This document shows positions 27,326 through 37,446 of a DNA stretch of 64,000 bases, piece by piece; position 1 is the first letter of the stretch, and every line of letters starts with the position of its first letter. The DNA is from Histomonas meleagridis (taxonomy: Eukaryota; Parabasalia; Tritrichomonadida; Dientamoebidae). The stretch lies in assembly GCA_020186115.1 (NCBI GenBank), contig WSYJ01000060.1, forward strand, positions 1,984,001 to 2,048,000, written 5' to 3'. The notes under the pieces were generated by a model that did not search any database, was not told the origin of the DNA, and saw only the letters and a list, made by a program, of their open reading frames with translations. The position numbers and the translations under genes are program-made.

Positions 27326-27703
27326 TTACTTTTTTGAAAAAATATGATACAAAAATTTCCCACCAAAATACAAAGTGCACAAAGAAATAAAAACAAGAAG
27401 CGCAATTTTGAACACACCAAAGTAAGTTGGGTCATCAGTTATTGAAGAGAGAAATTGTCTACTTTTTGACGTAAGATCCGATGATTTAAACAAGCTAGAA
27501 CGTAATGACTCAAGTTCTGCATTATCGTTGCTTAATGTTTGATCCACATTCCGTGTCATTCCAAGTAATTGACTAGTTTTTTCTCTAAGAGCATCAAGCA
27601 TTACTTCATTTCCACTAGCAATAGCATCCGCTGCTGCAGTGTCATCTCTGTATGGAGAACTACCACCAAACCCTTGTTGATTGTTATTTCTTTTCATGTT
27701 CAT
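27326..27703 (-). CDS. Bet1-like Qc-SNARE
   Basis: A 125-aa tail-anchored SNARE for vesicle fusion, probably ER-Golgi or intra-Golgi. A short disordered N-terminus is followed by one SNARE helix (about residues 30-92; MLDALREKTSQLLGMTRNVD, heptad hydrophobics, then LESLRSSLFKSS) and a C-terminal membrane anchor (FKIALLVFISLCTLYFGG, about 98-115) with a short lumenal end. Size and arrangement match Bet1/Sft1 (about 120 aa). An in-frame ATG two codons later could also be used. A different Qc-SNARE remains possible. Confidence 0.75.
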   Translation of the reverse strand: MNMKRNNNQQGFGGSSPYRDDTAAADAIASGNEVMLDALREKTSQLLGMTRNVDQTLSNDNAELESLRSSLFKSSDLTSKSRQFLSSITDDPTYFGVFKIALLVFISLCTLYFGGKFLYHIFSKK

Positions 27704-28159
27704 AAATTGGTCAATTGCTAGCTCAAGATTTTCAAACGTTCTCCACTTTTTAAAGAATTTTTACTTTTCTTGTGGATAAAACTCATACTTATATGAGTTA
27801 TATCCCATTTTGAGATTTTAATAGAGTTAAGTTATTTTGATAGTAAAAAATGATAATCAAATTTATCTAATTTTTTATTATAATAAATACAATTACAATA
27901 TGGCCATATTAAATTTCTTCTAATAGTCAGTACAAGTTGTTTTTTTTCAAATCTATATGTTTCTTTTGTTATTAACAAAAGCTATGGATAAAGGTTCGCT
28001 GAAGTCATTAGTTTATTTTTGCTCACAAAAATCTTGACAGTTTTGGAGGGGATTGGAAAAAAATTGCCATAGAAACGTTTACACATAATCTCACTCAAAA
28101 AATGAAATTTGAATAAACACAGAATACCAAACAAAGGCTCTTTACTTGTGTCAAATAAC
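27704..28159. promoter_or_regulatory. Divergent promoter region (Bet1-like / RasGAP genes)
   Basis: A 456-bp gap between divergent starts. AACGTT hexamers occur at 27735-27740, about 32 bp upstream of the SNARE start, and 28074-28079, about 80 bp upstream of the RasGAP start. They resemble the Myb-type sites of trichomonads. The middle is AT-rich. No gene is seen. Confidence 0.4.
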
Positions 28160-29995
28160 ATGGACAAATACAGACGACAGCTAAGGGAACAAAATCCAAT
28201 TGATTGGAACTCTGTTAATAAAGCATGGATCGAACTAATGAATGTAAAAATCAATATCCAGTTTCAACAATTTTTCGATGAAATTGTTAACCAATATCTT
28301 AAATCCCCACATAACTTTCTTTCTCATATCAAAAAAGCACAAACTTTCCCTGCTAAAATTCCTGATGATTTTTTGTCACTTGATATCATGACTCGGTCTC
28401 TTCATTTTTTCTCATATTTCAAATTTATCTTTAACTTCGATAAGCTAGAAAAATTTGTATGCCAGACAAATTTTGAACCTTCACATTTTAATGAGCATTT
28501 TGGGAAACAAACAGATCTCTTATTTAGTTCAATTACTCATTTATATGTCAAAATGACAACTTCATTAGATCAATCACTCTTTTGTAAATATGTTGTTAAG
28601 ACAGTACGTGTATTTTCCAAGCTTTTAGTTCCAGATGGTTATCGTCAATTAACTTCGAAAAATTTCAAACTTAAATATATCTATATGTCACCTATTTTAT
28701 ACACACGAGATCAAAACACCAAAGTCCCTAGTTACTGTTGTATTAACGAGCAGGGTGATTTTGTTATTCTTGATAATTCACCAGATAATAATCAACTTGA
28801 CAAATTCAATCAAACAGTCTATACAGGCATGATGGAAGATGAGAAGCTTTTATTCTACAAAGATGACAACAATCCTGTTATTGAACTTATATTTCCAACC
28901 AGTGATAATGCGTCAGATGCGTTTATCTTTTCACTTACACCACCAGAACCCGGCTTTATGGAGCTCATAAGTTTCCTTCATTCTTTCCAAGCATTTAAGA
29001 ACAAGAAGTTACTCAATAGTGAATTTCCCTCACAACTTCCCAAAATATTCAAAACTGAAATCCAAAAGTGCATTGAATCCTCATCGATGGAACTTTTGTT
29101 TTATGCCTTTTCGATATCGCAAAAGAACACCAAGATCAATGAACGGAACATCAAATTCTTTATTTCTGCTTTAGGTGATAAATTGATGCCCTTTATTCGA
29201 GCCCTTTTACATATGAATTGGTGTGAAGAACCATTTGGAGGGCATATTATACTACGACATGATTCACCATTATCATCATTATTACGTATGTTATTAAAGT
29301 TTTATTGTGAAGATTATATCAAATATATGATGACTGAAATCAAGAAGATCATTGATGAATCCGATGAATTTATTCATGAAATGCCAATCTCAAATGAAGA
29401 AGATGCAATGACATTTATCCAAAAAGTGTTTTATCGAGAAATTGATACTTTATTCGATTCGGTGGATACAAAAATGTCATCATTATTAAGGAGTGTAATT
29501 AGAGCTGTCTTTATACGAACTGCCGGATTTTATATCAATCAACATGCGCCTTATTTAACTATACCTAATTTGATGTTATTACGTTATATTCTTCCTCCAA
29601 TTACAACTACTATTACGTTGTCTTATCAATCAGGTTCAAAGTCTCAAGCAATATCGAAACTTGCTTCTTCTTCATTTTTATCATTGTTTTATCGTAATGG
29701 TTGGACATCTGATCCATTCTTATCGAAGTATAGTAAATATATGGAGAAGTATTATCAAAAATCAGTCGAATTTGCTATACATGTAATCGATTGTCATGAT
29801 TATCAATTCGATAATCCAAAAATTTATTTGGATGATCAATGGGATATGATCGATTTGTTATCAGACGCTGCTGATAACTTGATCTTTAATGATATGAAAA
29901 GCCCAAATAAAATATTGGATACACATATTTATAGCATATCAATAATGCAAATGATTGAAGAATACGCATATGATTTTTCAATTGTTCCGAAATAA
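28160..29995 (+). CDS. RasGAP-domain protein
   Basis: A 611-aa protein that probably speeds GTP hydrolysis by a Ras-family GTPase. The C-terminal half (about 350-600) fits a RasGAP fold: SPLSSLLRMLLKFYCEDYIK resembles the start around the arginine-finger helix (SLLRxNSLATK-like), and LLRSVIRAVFIRTAGFYINQ followed by LMLLRYILPPIT matches the conserved F-L-R-x-I-x-P-A-I block. In the latter block FLRFINPA is replaced by LLRYILPP. The residue serving as arginine finger is not certain. The N-terminal half is helical and unassigned. The start is ATG 28160 (MDKYRRQLREQ); the frame extends upstream to a TTG without coding character. Confidence 0.65.
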   Translation: MDKYRRQLREQNPIDWNSVNKAWIELMNVKINIQFQQFFDEIVNQYLKSPHNFLSHIKKAQTFPAKIPDDFLSLDIMTRSLHFFSYFKFIFNFDKLEKFVCQTNFEPSHFNEHFGKQTDLLFSSITHLYVKMTTSLDQSLFCKYVVKTVRVFSKLLVPDGYRQLTSKNFKLKYIYMSPILYTRDQNTKVPSYCCINEQGDFVILDNSPDNNQLDKFNQTVYTGMMEDEKLLFYKDDNNPVIELIFPTSDNASDAFIFSLTPPEPGFMELISFLHSFQAFKNKKLLNSEFPSQLPKIFKTEIQKCIESSSMELLFYAFSISQKNTKINERNIKFFISALGDKLMPFIRALLHMNWCEEPFGGHIILRHDSPLSSLLRMLLKFYCEDYIKYMMTEIKKIIDESDEFIHEMPISNEEDAMTFIQKVFYREIDTLFDSVDTKMSSLLRSVIRAVFIRTAGFYINQHAPYLTIPNLMLLRYILPPITTTITLSYQSGSKSQAISKLASSSFLSLFYRNGWTSDPFLSKYSKYMEKYYQKSVEFAIHVIDCHDYQFDNPKIYLDDQWDMIDLLSDAADNLIFNDMKSPNKILDTHIYSISIMQMIEEYAYDFSIVPK

Positions 29996-30073
29996 ACAAT
30001 TCAATTATTTGAACTTTTTGTGTAGGGATTTTGACATCAAAACTCTGATGTTATAATTAAATTTTTTTATTGT

Positions 30074-32713
30074 ATGGACTTAAAAAGTATTAACAATTTG
30101 CCAAAACGATTCCAAAATGTATTCCCTTATGATACTTTTAATAAGATGCAATCAAAGGCTTTCGATATAATAATGAATGATGATTCAAACGTTTTATTAT
30201 GTGCTCCAACTGGCTGCGGGAAAACTGTAATCGCAGAATTGGCATTCGTTAGATCAATGATTCAACATGAAAAACATTGTTTAATGTTATATGTTTCTCC
30301 ATTAAGATCTTTATGTCAAGAAAAAGTTAGAAGTTGGCAACCGAGATTTGAAAAATGTGGATTAGTAGTACAAGAATATACTGGAGATAGTTCTGTTACA
30401 TTTCCTTCTTCTTTAGTTACAGATACATTATTATGTACAACTCCCGAGAAATTAGATTTAGCTACAAGAAGTTGGAACAAGAAAATTGAAGTATTTTTTA
30501 ACTTATCATTACTTGTAGTAGATGAAATTCATATGTTAGGAGATCCAAGAGGTGCAGTATTAGAAGCGATTATCTCAAGAATTTTATTTATCAGTGATAG
30601 AAACAATGAATTATATCAAAACCCACCAATTAGAATAGTAGCATTATCAGCGACAGTCCCAAATTATGAAGATGTCGCACAATGGTTAAGAGTTCCATTT
30701 AAGAATTTAGAGAAAACTATATTTAATGATGATGTCCGTGAAACAAAATTACATGTTAAAGTCTTTGGTTATAATTCTGCATCAAATGATTGGATGTTTG
30801 AAAACACATTAACTCCACGTGTTTCATCAATCATTAAACAATATTCAGATAACAAACCAGTGATCATATTTTGTTGCACAAGGAAAAGTTGTGAAAAAAC
30901 AGCAGCAAAACTTGTAGCTGATTTTCATATGAAAACAAATATCAATGAATCATGTGTTAACGATAAGAAATTAGCAGAATATTTAAAATGTGGAGTCGGA
31001 TTTCATACCGCAGGTTTATCGAATAGTGATAGAACAATTGTAGAACAATTATTTTTAAGAGGTACAATAAAATTTATTTGTACAACTTCAACACTTGCAC
31101 AAGGAATTAATTTACCAGCACATTTAGTAATAATTAAAGGAACAAAACATTATAATGAAAATGAATTACAAGAATATAATTCATCACAAATATTACAAAT
31201 GGCAGGTAGAGCAGGAAGACCTCAATTTCATGATGAAGGAATTTGTGTAATTATGACTGAGAAAAAGAACATCAAAAAATATGAAAGTGTTGTTAATAAT
31301 ACAATGTCAATTGAAAGTTCCTTATTAAATAATCTTGCAGAACATTTGAATGCTGAAATTGCATTAAATTTCATTAATGATCAATCAGATGCTATAACAT
31401 GGTTAACATCTACTTATATGTATATTCGAGTACAAAAAAATCCACTTTATTATCATTTAAATGATTCTTCTAAAGTTCATGAGTTCTTACAACAACTTTG
31501 TATGAAACATTTAAATTTATTATATAAAAATAAATTCATTAATATGAATCAAGACGGTGTTATTCAACCATTACAAGTCGGAATTTTATGTTCACAATTT
31601 GGGTTAATGATTAATACAATGATACATTTTAATAAAGCAGATAAATTAGAAAGTTTATCTGACGTTTTAACTTTATTATCTTCAGCAAGTGAATTTTTGG
31701 ATTTCATTGTTAGACAAGAAGAAAAACATAAATTACGTGTAATGAGTGTAAATCCATTGTTAAGATTTGGTATTCATTCAAGTGATGATTCGAATTTCTT
31801 TACACCTGAAACTAAAGTATTTCTTTTAATTGATACGATACTTTCACAAGGTAAAATCGATGATTGGAGTTTGTCACAAGAGTTTTCACGTATTAAAAGG
31901 ACAGCTGAACGTTTACTTTCCTGTTTATTTCAATTACAAATATATAAAAAGAGTTTCATTGGTACAGAAAACACATTAATTTTATCGAAATGCATTACTA
32001 AACAAATGTGGGAAAATAATACAACAAAACAAATACAACAAATCAAAAAAATTGGTGATGTTTATTCTAAGAAATTACAAGCTGGAGGATTTGAAAATAT
32101 CAATGACTTAAGAACAATTCAATCATATCAAATCGAAAAATTAACAAACCATAGATTTGGATGGGGTATACCAATTATCGAAGAAATAGCACAAATTCCA
32201 AACTATGTAATTTCGATACAAACAGATGAACGACCTGATGAATTATGTATAAACATTAGGAACTTAAGTGAAAAAGATCCAACGTCACCTTTCCATAAAG
32301 CACATATTTTAGTAGGAAGTGATAAAGATGATCAATTAATTGCATATTATCCTATTAACCATGTTGTTGGACATTTACATTCTACTTTTAGAGTTGAAAT
32401 TCCAAAAGGTTTTACTTCATCCGATATAATTGTAAAATGTATTGACTCTGAATTCCTTGGAATTGATATTGACTCAAGGAATTTAAACAAAGATAATGAT
32501 AAATATATTCAACAAACAGTTAAAAAACAATCATCAAAACCTAATGTTAGTGGTCAACAACGTATTGATGTACTTTTACCGGAATTATTGGCAAACAATT
32601 CCAAAGATGAAATTGTATGGGAAATGAAACCTATCGAACAATCAGAAGATAAAACAGAAATCGACTCTGACTTTTGGGATAATTTAGAATTTGATGATTC
32701 AGATCAAATTTAA
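30074..32713 (+). CDS. Ski2-type DNA helicase, Mer3/HFM1-like
   Basis: An 879-aa helicase of the Ski2-like group, most like meiotic crossover helicase Mer3/HFM1. It begins with LPKRFQNVFPYDTFNKMQSK, the HFM1-type lead-in. Motifs: Walker A APTGCGKT (44-51), SPLRSLCQE, TTPEKLD, DEIH (150-153), LSATVPN, then FCCTRKSCEKTA, TSTLAQGINLPA and QMAGRAGRPQFHDEG in the second RecA domain. A Sec63-like/winged-helix region follows, with a helix-hairpin-helix-like segment (KLQAGGFENINDLRTIQ, about 675-690). All catalytic motifs are intact. Human HFM1 is longer (about 1,435 aa). The last 15 bp overlap the 3' end of the opposing importin gene. Confidence 0.85.
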   Translation: MDLKSINNLPKRFQNVFPYDTFNKMQSKAFDIIMNDDSNVLLCAPTGCGKTVIAELAFVRSMIQHEKHCLMLYVSPLRSLCQEKVRSWQPRFEKCGLVVQEYTGDSSVTFPSSLVTDTLLCTTPEKLDLATRSWNKKIEVFFNLSLLVVDEIHMLGDPRGAVLEAIISRILFISDRNNELYQNPPIRIVALSATVPNYEDVAQWLRVPFKNLEKTIFNDDVRETKLHVKVFGYNSASNDWMFENTLTPRVSSIIKQYSDNKPVIIFCCTRKSCEKTAAKLVADFHMKTNINESCVNDKKLAEYLKCGVGFHTAGLSNSDRTIVEQLFLRGTIKFICTTSTLAQGINLPAHLVIIKGTKHYNENELQEYNSSQILQMAGRAGRPQFHDEGICVIMTEKKNIKKYESVVNNTMSIESSLLNNLAEHLNAEIALNFINDQSDAITWLTSTYMYIRVQKNPLYYHLNDSSKVHEFLQQLCMKHLNLLYKNKFINMNQDGVIQPLQVGILCSQFGLMINTMIHFNKADKLESLSDVLTLLSSASEFLDFIVRQEEKHKLRVMSVNPLLRFGIHSSDDSNFFTPETKVFLLIDTILSQGKIDDWSLSQEFSRIKRTAERLLSCLFQLQIYKKSFIGTENTLILSKCITKQMWENNTTKQIQQIKKIGDVYSKKLQAGGFENINDLRTIQSYQIEKLTNHRFGWGIPIIEEIAQIPNYVISIQTDERPDELCINIRNLSEKDPTSPFHKAHILVGSDKDDQLIAYYPINHVVGHLHSTFRVEIPKGFTSSDIIVKCIDSEFLGIDIDSRNLNKDNDKYIQQTVKKQSSKPNVSGQQRIDVLLPELLANNSKDEIVWEMKPIEQSEDKTEIDSDFWDNLEFDDSDQI

Positions 32714-35095
32714 TAATTCCAATAATCTTTGATGAAAAAGTTGAATATTATTATTGTTGAAACTTAAAGAGCTTAAAAACATTATAAACCTTTGAAGAAT
32801 TTCTTTCAATGTAAAAATGTTAATTCTTTTAATTGGAACAAAACCATTTTCATAATAATATTCATCATCAAAAGTATTATTTAATATGTTTTTATTTGTT
32901 AAATTTAATATTATATCAAAATAATTTTCAATTTGTTCATTAGTTAAATACTGATAAATTATTGGAAATATTAACAAAATTTCTTGTGGTGCTTCAGATG
33001 AATTAAATAATGAATCAATAAAATTATGGAAATTATTTCCCATTTTATTTATTAATAACTCAGGAAACGAAACAAAATACATAAATATTAGTTCACTCAA
33101 ATTGGCAAAAAGATTTGGTTCTTCATTATTGAACAATTCAATAATTTTAGTAATAATTAAGTCATATAATTCAAATTGTACTTTTAAATTCTTTAATATT
33201 GTCGCAATTAAAAATCCGGTGTCTTTAATAGAGAAATTATTAACCAAATAAAGGAAAAAATTAAAGTCAATTTGAATTTGATTCTGACTTTTCAAAATAA
33301 TATTTGAAAACAAAACCATTGTATTCTCAAATGAAATCGGTGACATTTTATCTAAAATTGGTATTAACATTTGAAAAGAAACATTCATTTCATCAAAGTA
33401 AATCGGTGAATAATAAGAAGAAACACAAAGTAATTCAATAATTGAACTCATTAAAATTTCATTTGAAATTCTAAGCAATTGAATAGAGTTCACAAATATT
33501 TCTTTACAAACCGTAAATTCATTTGAATTCGGTAAACTTACTATTAAAACTAAAAGTGTATGAACAATTGAAGAAATATTTACTTCTGGTTCAACTTCAT
33601 TATAGTAAAATAACATATTAAATGACGAGCCAATTAGTTCGGAACTAATTTGTATGAATTGACTTAAGAAATATTTTTCATTAAGAAAATATATTATTAT
33701 GTCCATAAATTGTGGAATTGCATATTTTTGTGAAACTTTAATAATTCTTTCGATAGAGTTTCTTAAGTTTATATTGTTCCGAATGAATTCTTTAGTCTTT
33801 TCATTAGTTATTGATGGAAGTAATTTACATAGACATAAAGTTAAAAAATATTGAACAATTTCATCGTTTTCACTATTTAATAATTCAAAGCATTTCATAA
33901 CATGTAAACAATTTGGTTCCCAATGACATTCATATTGTAAAATCAGTAAAATTCCAGAGTTTACAATTGAATTGTCTTTGATACAACCGAAAATATGTTC
34001 ACAAAAAGTCTGCTCAATTTCAATTGGAATTGATCTGAAAAGTGCCGATACAAACAGAAAAATTGAATACATTGAATTTGGGTTTGTTTCCATTTTCAGT
34101 TGATTTGTTAATTGTTGGAATAATGATAATGAAACTGAAGGATATAAATTAGAAATTGCTTCTAAACATCGAAAAGCTGAAGCACGCGGATCATCAATTG
34201 GTGACATTGAGTCAATATGATATTCACAAATAAATTGATTCGGATCTTCGATTTTTTCGGTAATAGCAAAGAATCGCCAAAAGATTCCAATTAAAGATGA
34301 TTCGAAATGACTTAAAAATATTTTGTTTTTGGATGAAACTGAAAATAATTTGAAGAATTTGATTGCAATTTTTGGGATATTTAAATAAGGGAAAATGTTT
34401 TGGACAAAAGTAATAATTATATTTGCATCAATTGGATAACTTCCGACAATTTCACTGTAAATTGATATCATTTTGTTGAGGAATTGTGGGACTTGTAACG
34501 AATTAACAAATTGTAAAATCATTAAAACCGATTCCTCATTTAACACTATAAACTTAAGAATGAATTTGATGACGCTGAGTAAAATGTTTAATACGTCAAA
34601 ATTCGATTCGATGTTTAACTTTTGAATTATCACTTGGAAAATCATTTGCAGAAATTCGGTGTTAATGAATTCCTTTTGTTGATGCAAATAACATTTTAAT
34701 AATATAATTCCGGAAATTTGATGAATTTCTTTGAGTATTATTTGCTCCCAATTAACACATGTTTTCGTTTGCTCAATGATTTCATCTATTAAATAAATAA
34801 CGATTTTGATGTTGTTTGAGTTTGTTTTCATAAAAATTATTGGTAAGTTTTGGAGTATAAATTCTTTGATTTCATTTGATAATAATTTTTCCCATTTGTT
34901 TTTGATAACAAGCCTCAACTGTATCAACGCCATATTTTTGATGTTTTCTTCTATCAAATCCATTTGTAAAATTTGGAATAATTGTAAATAAAAATCAATT
35001 GTTAACGATACCGTATTTAAGAATGAATCAATTTGTTGTAGCAAAGCATTATCATTTGTTGAGTACGCTTGCTTAAAAATGTTTACTAAGTCCAT
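32699..35095 (-). CDS. Importin-beta-type karyopherin (divergent)
   Basis: A 798-aa all-helical protein. The N-terminus (FLNTVSLTIDFYLQLFQIL followed by NMALIQLRLVIKNKW) matches the importin-beta N-terminal pattern of helix, R-x-x-A-x-x-x-L-K-N, W, which binds RanGTP. A later segment, EDPNQFICEYHIDSMSP followed by DPRASAFRCLEAI, recalls the D-P-E-x-F pattern of Kap/importin-7/-11 and Cse1-type receptors. It may be a nuclear import or export receptor; cargo cannot be predicted. It overlaps the Mer3-like gene tail to tail by 15 bp. It begins at ATG 35095, 78 bp from the divergent PMT-like gene. Confidence 0.65.
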   Translation of the reverse strand: MDLVNIFKQAYSTNDNALLQQIDSFLNTVSLTIDFYLQLFQILQMDLIEENIKNMALIQLRLVIKNKWEKLLSNEIKEFILQNLPIIFMKTNSNNIKIVIYLIDEIIEQTKTCVNWEQIILKEIHQISGIILLKCYLHQQKEFINTEFLQMIFQVIIQKLNIESNFDVLNILLSVIKFILKFIVLNEESVLMILQFVNSLQVPQFLNKMISIYSEIVGSYPIDANIIITFVQNIFPYLNIPKIAIKFFKLFSVSSKNKIFLSHFESSLIGIFWRFFAITEKIEDPNQFICEYHIDSMSPIDDPRASAFRCLEAISNLYPSVSLSLFQQLTNQLKMETNPNSMYSIFLFVSALFRSIPIEIEQTFCEHIFGCIKDNSIVNSGILLILQYECHWEPNCLHVMKCFELLNSENDEIVQYFLTLCLCKLLPSITNEKTKEFIRNNINLRNSIERIIKVSQKYAIPQFMDIIIYFLNEKYFLSQFIQISSELIGSSFNMLFYYNEVEPEVNISSIVHTLLVLIVSLPNSNEFTVCKEIFVNSIQLLRISNEILMSSIIELLCVSSYYSPIYFDEMNVSFQMLIPILDKMSPISFENTMVLFSNIILKSQNQIQIDFNFFLYLVNNFSIKDTGFLIATILKNLKVQFELYDLIITKIIELFNNEEPNLFANLSELIFMYFVSFPELLINKMGNNFHNFIDSLFNSSEAPQEILLIFPIIYQYLTNEQIENYFDIILNLTNKNILNNTFDDEYYYENGFVPIKRINIFTLKEILQRFIMFLSSLSFNNNNIQLFHQRLLELLNLI

Positions 35096-35173
35096 TTACC
35101 AAAGCATTTAAAACGACATTTTTATTTTGACACAAATGAATTGCCAGAAAATGTTTTGAGAGAAAATACCCAA

Positions 35174-36562
35174 ATGTTGAGTTCTTCCGATTTCTCGGAT
35201 TTCCTCTTTGATGACGAGACAGAAACAGATACATTTGTAAAGGAGACTCTAGTTCCAACAAAAAAGTCAAAAAGAAAACTAATTACTTTTTCTCATACTG
35301 ATATGATTTTACTTTTAATTTTATCTTTCTTTTCATTTTGGACACGCCATTTTGTACTTCAATTCCCTGATAAGCCAATTTTGTTCGAAACAAAATATGG
35401 AGAATTTTTAAATAATTATGTCAAAGGGAATTTTTTTATTAGTGATAATCCGCCATTAGGAACTTTATTTATGTATTTTTGCTCAATATTTATACAATAT
35501 AATGGTAATATTAATTTCAAATCGAAATATCAAAATGTTGATTTCATAAGTCTTCGACAAATCAATGCTCTTTTCTCTACGTTTTGTCCACCACTACTTT
35601 TTATATCAATGAAATTAATTACGCATAAAACGTTGTCATGTTTAACGCTCTCTTTGCTCATTATGCTTGATAACGCAATGATTGTCACTGGACGTAACAT
35701 TTCATACGAAGGAATTTATCATTTTTTTATTTCATTATTCATATTAACGAATTTAATTTTTCACAAACAAATTTCTAATTCCATAAATTGGTGGATTGCA
35801 TATGTTATTAATTGTATTATATTTTCAATTTGCGTTTCCATTAAATTTGTAACAATTTCATTATTTCCATTTATATTTATATTTAATATTTGCGAATCCA
35901 AAAATATCATTAAAAAAAGAACAATAATTCAACTTTGTGTCTTATTACAAATATTAATATTTATACTATTTATTTCTTATGTTACACATTTATCTTTATT
36001 AACATATTACACAGAAAGTGTTTCACTTCTTCCAAAACGTTTCCAAACTTCGTTCATTAATAAAACATCGGATAATCAACAATGGAAAGTAAGGACAGAG
36101 AATCAATCATTAATACTAAATGTAATCTCATTATGTCACATAAGACAAAATAATTTGGAGTTTAAACAATATAAATCGAAATGGTACAAATGGCCTTTCG
36201 CATTAGCTAAAGGATTATTAATGTTTAAACACGATAAAGTGAAAATTATATGCAAACAAAATGTTTTTAATGTGTTTTGTGGTACGATATCTGTGATAAT
36301 ATGCATAATTAAAAGGAAAATGAATTACACAACATGTTTTGCAATTTGTTATTTGTTTGTTCTAATTGCACACGCATTTGTTGCTCAAACATTTGTATTC
36401 GATTATGCTGTCCCAAACTTATTCGCATTAATTACATTCATTTCTTTGATAGAAAATGAATTATCTCATAAAAGGAAAATCCAAAAATTAATAATGGCAA
36501 TTGTTCAAGTTGTTTCTGTTTTGATTTTCTTGTTTTCTCTTAATGAAATTTATGGAATTTGA
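35174..36562 (+). CDS. PMT-family (GT39) glycosyltransferase-like membrane protein
   Basis: A 462-aa multi-pass ER membrane protein. The N-terminal cytosolic part ends in a basic stretch (PTKKSKRKL), and hydrophobic helices follow. The PMT hallmark is visible: FPDKPILFETKYGEFLNNYV then GNFFISDNPPLGTLF. These align with the P-x-x-x-x-F-D-E and D-x-H-P-P-L-G motifs of protein O-mannosyltransferases, which use dolichol-phosphate-mannose. The DE pair is replaced by ET and the His by Asn, so activity is uncertain. LLIMLDNAMIVTGRNIS matches the second loop/helix. At 462 aa it is far shorter than PMTs (700-900) and has no MIR domains. I chose ATG 35174 over an upstream TTG. Confidence 0.6.
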   Translation: MLSSSDFSDFLFDDETETDTFVKETLVPTKKSKRKLITFSHTDMILLLILSFFSFWTRHFVLQFPDKPILFETKYGEFLNNYVKGNFFISDNPPLGTLFMYFCSIFIQYNGNINFKSKYQNVDFISLRQINALFSTFCPPLLFISMKLITHKTLSCLTLSLLIMLDNAMIVTGRNISYEGIYHFFISLFILTNLIFHKQISNSINWWIAYVINCIIFSICVSIKFVTISLFPFIFIFNICESKNIIKKRTIIQLCVLLQILIFILFISYVTHLSLLTYYTESVSLLPKRFQTSFINKTSDNQQWKVRTENQSLILNVISLCHIRQNNLEFKQYKSKWYKWPFALAKGLLMFKHDKVKIICKQNVFNVFCGTISVIICIIKRKMNYTTCFAICYLFVLIAHAFVAQTFVFDYAVPNLFALITFISLIENELSHKRKIQKLIMAIVQVVSVLIFLFSLNEIYGI

Positions 36563-36671
36563 TTTCGGAGAACGTTAAAATCGTTGATGTGAATGCGACC
36601 GTTAACGATTTTTGGAAAACATTTAAAAAAAAGAAGCCACAGACACAAGTGACAGAATTCCATGCTGTAGT

Positions 36672-37337
36672 TTACTTGGTTGCATATTTGCTGATTCTTT
36701 TCAGCTGTTGTGCGAGTTGTGGGTTGTGATTTTGAACATGCTTGATGAAATCATCCAACAAATCCTTTTGTTGCATGAAAAGATGTTGTTTCTCGATGAA
36801 TCTGAACTGCGCCTGATCTCTTACATATTGATCTGAACGATCAATTTCTTCAAAAATAAGACTGAAGATAGTAACGTTCTTGAGTTCAAGTTGTTGCTTT
36901 ATCATAAGCTTAGAGCCATCGAAAACTGCATGGAACGATGTGCGATTTGATGATATATTTTTGAGAACATTGATGAAGTTACTTAGAAATGTTGCCATTG
37001 TCTCTGTCTTACGAAGATGTTGAGATTTTTTGAATGACGCAAATGTATCTGCCGAAATTATACATCGAGAAAGATAATAGATATCATCTTCTCTTGTAAG
37101 TTCAATGTGAATTTCACTCATTTCACCATCAGTTGGAGTAATAGAAATTTTGATACCAAGTTGGATATCTTTTCCATTTTCTTCAACTGTAATTTGGTTC
37201 ATTGAATCTATGAACATAAAATCTTCTTTTAGTTTGGGATGAATAAATGAATTTATTGTTTCTGCAGTACTCATAGAAAGTGTTATTTCTTCTTCTTCCC
37301 CAAAGTTTGATTGACTTTCTTCAGATACTGACTCCAT
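36672..37337 (-). CDS. SAS-6 N-terminal-domain protein (SAS6-like)
   Basis: A 221-aa protein. Residues about 50-175 fit the SAS-6/XRCC4-type head: LGIKISITPTD, IHIELTREDDIYYLSRCIIS, ADTFASFKKSQHL, TFLSNFINVLKNI and VTIFSLIFEEI. These follow the canonical order: strand, L-T-D-E-x-D-x-x-F-L-x-x-L-x-I-x-x-x-D-F, helix, strand, L-x-F. SAS-6 builds the ninefold cartwheel of basal bodies, which flagellated parabasalids have. A helix-rich C-terminus (FIEKQHLFMQQKDLLDDFIK) is the start of a coiled coil, but the protein stops soon after. It is therefore much shorter than SAS-6 (about 500-650 aa) and closer to SAS6-like proteins. It starts at ATG 37337. Confidence 0.55.
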   Translation of the reverse strand: MESVSEESQSNFGEEEEITLSMSTAETINSFIHPKLKEDFMFIDSMNQITVEENGKDIQLGIKISITPTDGEMSEIHIELTREDDIYYLSRCIISADTFASFKKSQHLRKTETMATFLSNFINVLKNISSNRTSFHAVFDGSKLMIKQQLELKNVTIFSLIFEEIDRSDQYVRDQAQFRFIEKQHLFMQQKDLLDDFIKHVQNHNPQLAQQLKRISKYATK

Positions 37338-37446
37338 CAGTTCAAATGCCGATGCTTTTCAGTTCACATGTCGCTAAATCAATAAACGTCCGCCATAAAA
37401 TATTTGTGTTAATATTTGGCCGACCAATATATCCAAAATCCTTAAA

